This document shows, in pieces, positions 6,357 through 7,803 of a DNA stretch of 7,803 bases (within the stretch, counting starts at the first letter, position 1; each line of letters opens with the position of its first letter). The stretch covers positions 1 through 7,803 of the forward strand of contig JALUZQ010000164.1 of assembly GCA_027011725.1 (NCBI GenBank). Direction: 5' to 3'. The position numbers and the translations under genes are program-made. The notes beneath the pieces were generated by a model. That model was not told the DNA's origin and made no database searches. It worked only from the letters and a program-made list of their open reading frames with translations. The DNA comes from Sulfurimonas sp. (GTDB taxonomy: Bacteria; Campylobacterota; Campylobacteria; Campylobacterales; Sulfurimonadaceae).

Positions 6357-7803
6357 TACAAAACTCCTCTACAAAAACTTTAAACTGCTCGCACTTGTAA
6401 TGTTTTTAATGTCTATGCTCTCTATTTATGTTTATATGAACTATCTGACTACCAAAACCGAAGTCTTTACAACCATCAAAAAAGACCTCATAGCAGAGAA
6501 ACTCTCTCTTTTTCATAACTATGTCACACACCTTCAACTCGAGCATAATATCAAGTCTGTAAAGAGTATGGACAAAAAAGAGCTAAAGCATATGGAACAT
6601 GATCTAGAGCTTATAAAAGACAAAGACATCACCTACCTTTATATGCTTTATAAAGATGACAATGGACAGCTGCGCTACCTCATAGACACCACAAAGAATG
6701 AACTTGACAAAGCAGCACGTGGGCAACTGTTTGCACCACAGACAGATATTTGGCATAAGTGTTATAATACAAAAAAGTATCAGATAAGTTTACAAAAGAA
6801 TCTACAAACACTCTGGATAACACTTGCCTATCCCGTCGTCTATCAAGATAAGGTTGTTGCCGTTCTTGGGGCTGATTTTACCTACGATATTTACAATCAA
6901 CTCATAGAACATCTCCAACCGATGGAAAACCTCTTTTTCTATATCACCGTTTTTATGATCATGCTCTTTATTTTGAGTTATTTACTCCTCTATCTCTACT
7001 ACAAAATAAACAAAAAGACCTATCTCGACCAACTCACACAGATCTACAACAGACAGTACCTTCAAGAGTTCATACAACAAAAATCGCTACAGAACTACTA
7101 CCTTATGCTTATGGATATTGACTACTTCAAACGCGTCAATGACCATTATGGACATGATGTGGGTGATGATGTCTTGGTCGCAGTTGTCAATGAAATCAAA
7201 TCAAATCTGCGTGAAGATGACCTTATAGTACGTTTTGGTGGTGAAGAGTTTCTCATATTTATCTCAAAAAAATCAACACAGGAGATAGAAGGCGTAGCAC
7301 AAAGACTCCGACTCGCCATTGAGAACCTTACTATCCGTACACATTCACATATTTTAAACATTACCATCTCCCTTGGCGTCAACCCATGCCCATATAAAGC
7401 AAGAAATCTCGATGAAGCCATCAAAATCTGTGACGAGCAGCTCTATATTGCTAAAAATGAGGGTCGTAACAGAATCTCTGTCTTTAAAGACAACAACAGT
7501 GAGTACTCAACATCACACAACAGAATTACAGACATACAAGAGGCTGTGAACTACGAACGTATCCTCTGTGCTATTCAGCCTATTATGTCAGTTGCAACGC
7601 AAGAGTGCAATAAATATGAAGTGCTTATGCGTATGAAGGATAAAGATGGAAAAATTATCTATCCTGATGCTTTTCTGCCCTTTATAAAGAACACTTCTCT
7701 CTACCTCACTTTGACAAAGATAATTTTACAAAAAAGCATAGCTCTTTTAAAAGAGAATGACTTTTCACTCTCCATTAATCTTGATTTGCAGGATATTTTA
7801 AAC
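6346..7803 (+). CDS. Membrane sensor with GGDEF and EAL domains, c-di-GMP synthesis/breakdown (3' end cut off)
   Basis: This inner-membrane enzyme makes and possibly degrades cyclic di-GMP. It starts at the ATG at 6346, inside the upstream gene, and runs open to the window end (486 residues seen). Membrane helix 1 is about 12-34, a periplasmic segment about 35-193, and helix 2 about 196-220. The periplasmic part ends in ITLAYPVVYQDKVVAVLGAD, typical of Cache-like sensor folds. The GGDEF domain runs about 226-380: DQLTQIYNR, MDIDYFKRVND (256-266), YGHDVGDD, active-site GGEEF (298-302), and an inhibitory I-site RxxD (Arg289-Asp292) at the correct spacing. It therefore looks catalytically active and product-inhibited. 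The EAL domain begins near 405 (AIQPI); its signature reads EVL (425-427, in YEVLMRM), and SINLD (476-480) matches the first metal-ligand block. The remaining catalytic residues lie beyond the window, so phosphodiesterase activity cannot be judged. Confidence 0.93.
   Translation, partial: MKNSTKLLYKNFKLLALVMFLMSMLSIYVYMNYLTTKTEVFTTIKKDLIAEKLSLFHNYVTHLQLEHNIKSVKSMDKKELKHMEHDLELIKDKDITYLYMLYKDDNGQLRYLIDTTKNELDKAARGQLFAPQTDIWHKCYNTKKYQISLQKNLQTLWITLAYPVVYQDKVVAVLGADFTYDIYNQLIEHLQPMENLFFYITVFMIMLFILSYLLLYLYYKINKKTYLDQLTQIYNRQYLQEFIQQKSLQNYYLMLMDIDYFKRVNDHYGHDVGDDVLVAVVNEIKSNLREDDLIVRFGGEEFLIFISKKSTQEIEGVAQRLRLAIENLTIRTHSHILNITISLGVNPCPYKARNLDEAIKICDEQLYIAKNEGRNRISVFKDNNSEYSTSHNRITDIQEAVNYERILCAIQPIMSVATQECNKYEVLMRMKDKDGKIIYPDAFLPFIKNTSLYLTLTKIILQKSIALLKENDFSLSINLDLQDILN

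Noticed and set aside
7146..7424. Minus-strand open frame of 92 codons inside the GGDEF domain
   Set aside because: It is antisense to strongly conserved GGDEF motifs and has no recognisable product.

Overview
The window looks like chromosomal DNA of a Campylobacterota (epsilonproteobacterial) species, most like Sulfurimonas or a close relative. The evidence is an AT-rich composition, the tight rpsF-ssb-rpsR cluster, a short DprA, -10 elements of the TGnTATAAT type without a recognisable -35 box, and GGDEF-EAL and TonB-receptor proteins in the style of that group. The genus is an inference from gene content and protein style, not from a marker gene.

Layout. (1) Positions 1-604 hold the 3' part of queA (tRNA queuosine synthesis) on the plus strand. 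(2) Positions 609-2374 on the minus strand hold a two-gene unit read towards queA: a membrane-anchored divergent polysaccharide deacetylase family protein (YibQ/DUF610 type), then dprA two bases downstream. queA and dprA converge with only four bases between their stops. (3) Positions 2375-2593 are a divergent promoter region, with a minus-strand -10 for the deacetylase-dprA unit and a plus-strand TGTATAAT for the ribosomal operon, followed by a roughly 95-base leader that may be structured. (4) Positions 2594-3922 hold rpsF, ssb and rpsR, which end in a hairpin region. (5) Positions 4057-7803 hold a tightly overlapping three-gene unit: an outer-membrane TonB-dependent-receptor-like protein, a small secreted protein that I can only tentatively liken to YfiR, and an inner-membrane protein with a periplasmic sensor-like segment plus GGDEF and EAL domains. 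The window ends inside the last of these.

How the genes work together. The first half is housekeeping: tRNA modification, DNA uptake and recombination, envelope, ribosome and replication. The last 3.8 kb is the most interesting part. An outer-membrane protein, a small periplasmic protein and a transmembrane c-di-GMP enzyme are encoded with overlapping stops and starts, which suggests one signalling chain from the cell surface through the periplasm to cytoplasmic c-di-GMP. This resembles the logic of the YfiBNR (TpbB) system, with a TonB-receptor-like barrel in place of the YfiB lipoprotein. That functional reading is inference. The domains and gene overlaps are directly visible.

There is no tRNA or rRNA gene, insertion sequence or CRISPR array that I can recognise. 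No stretch longer than about 220 bases lacks a gene.
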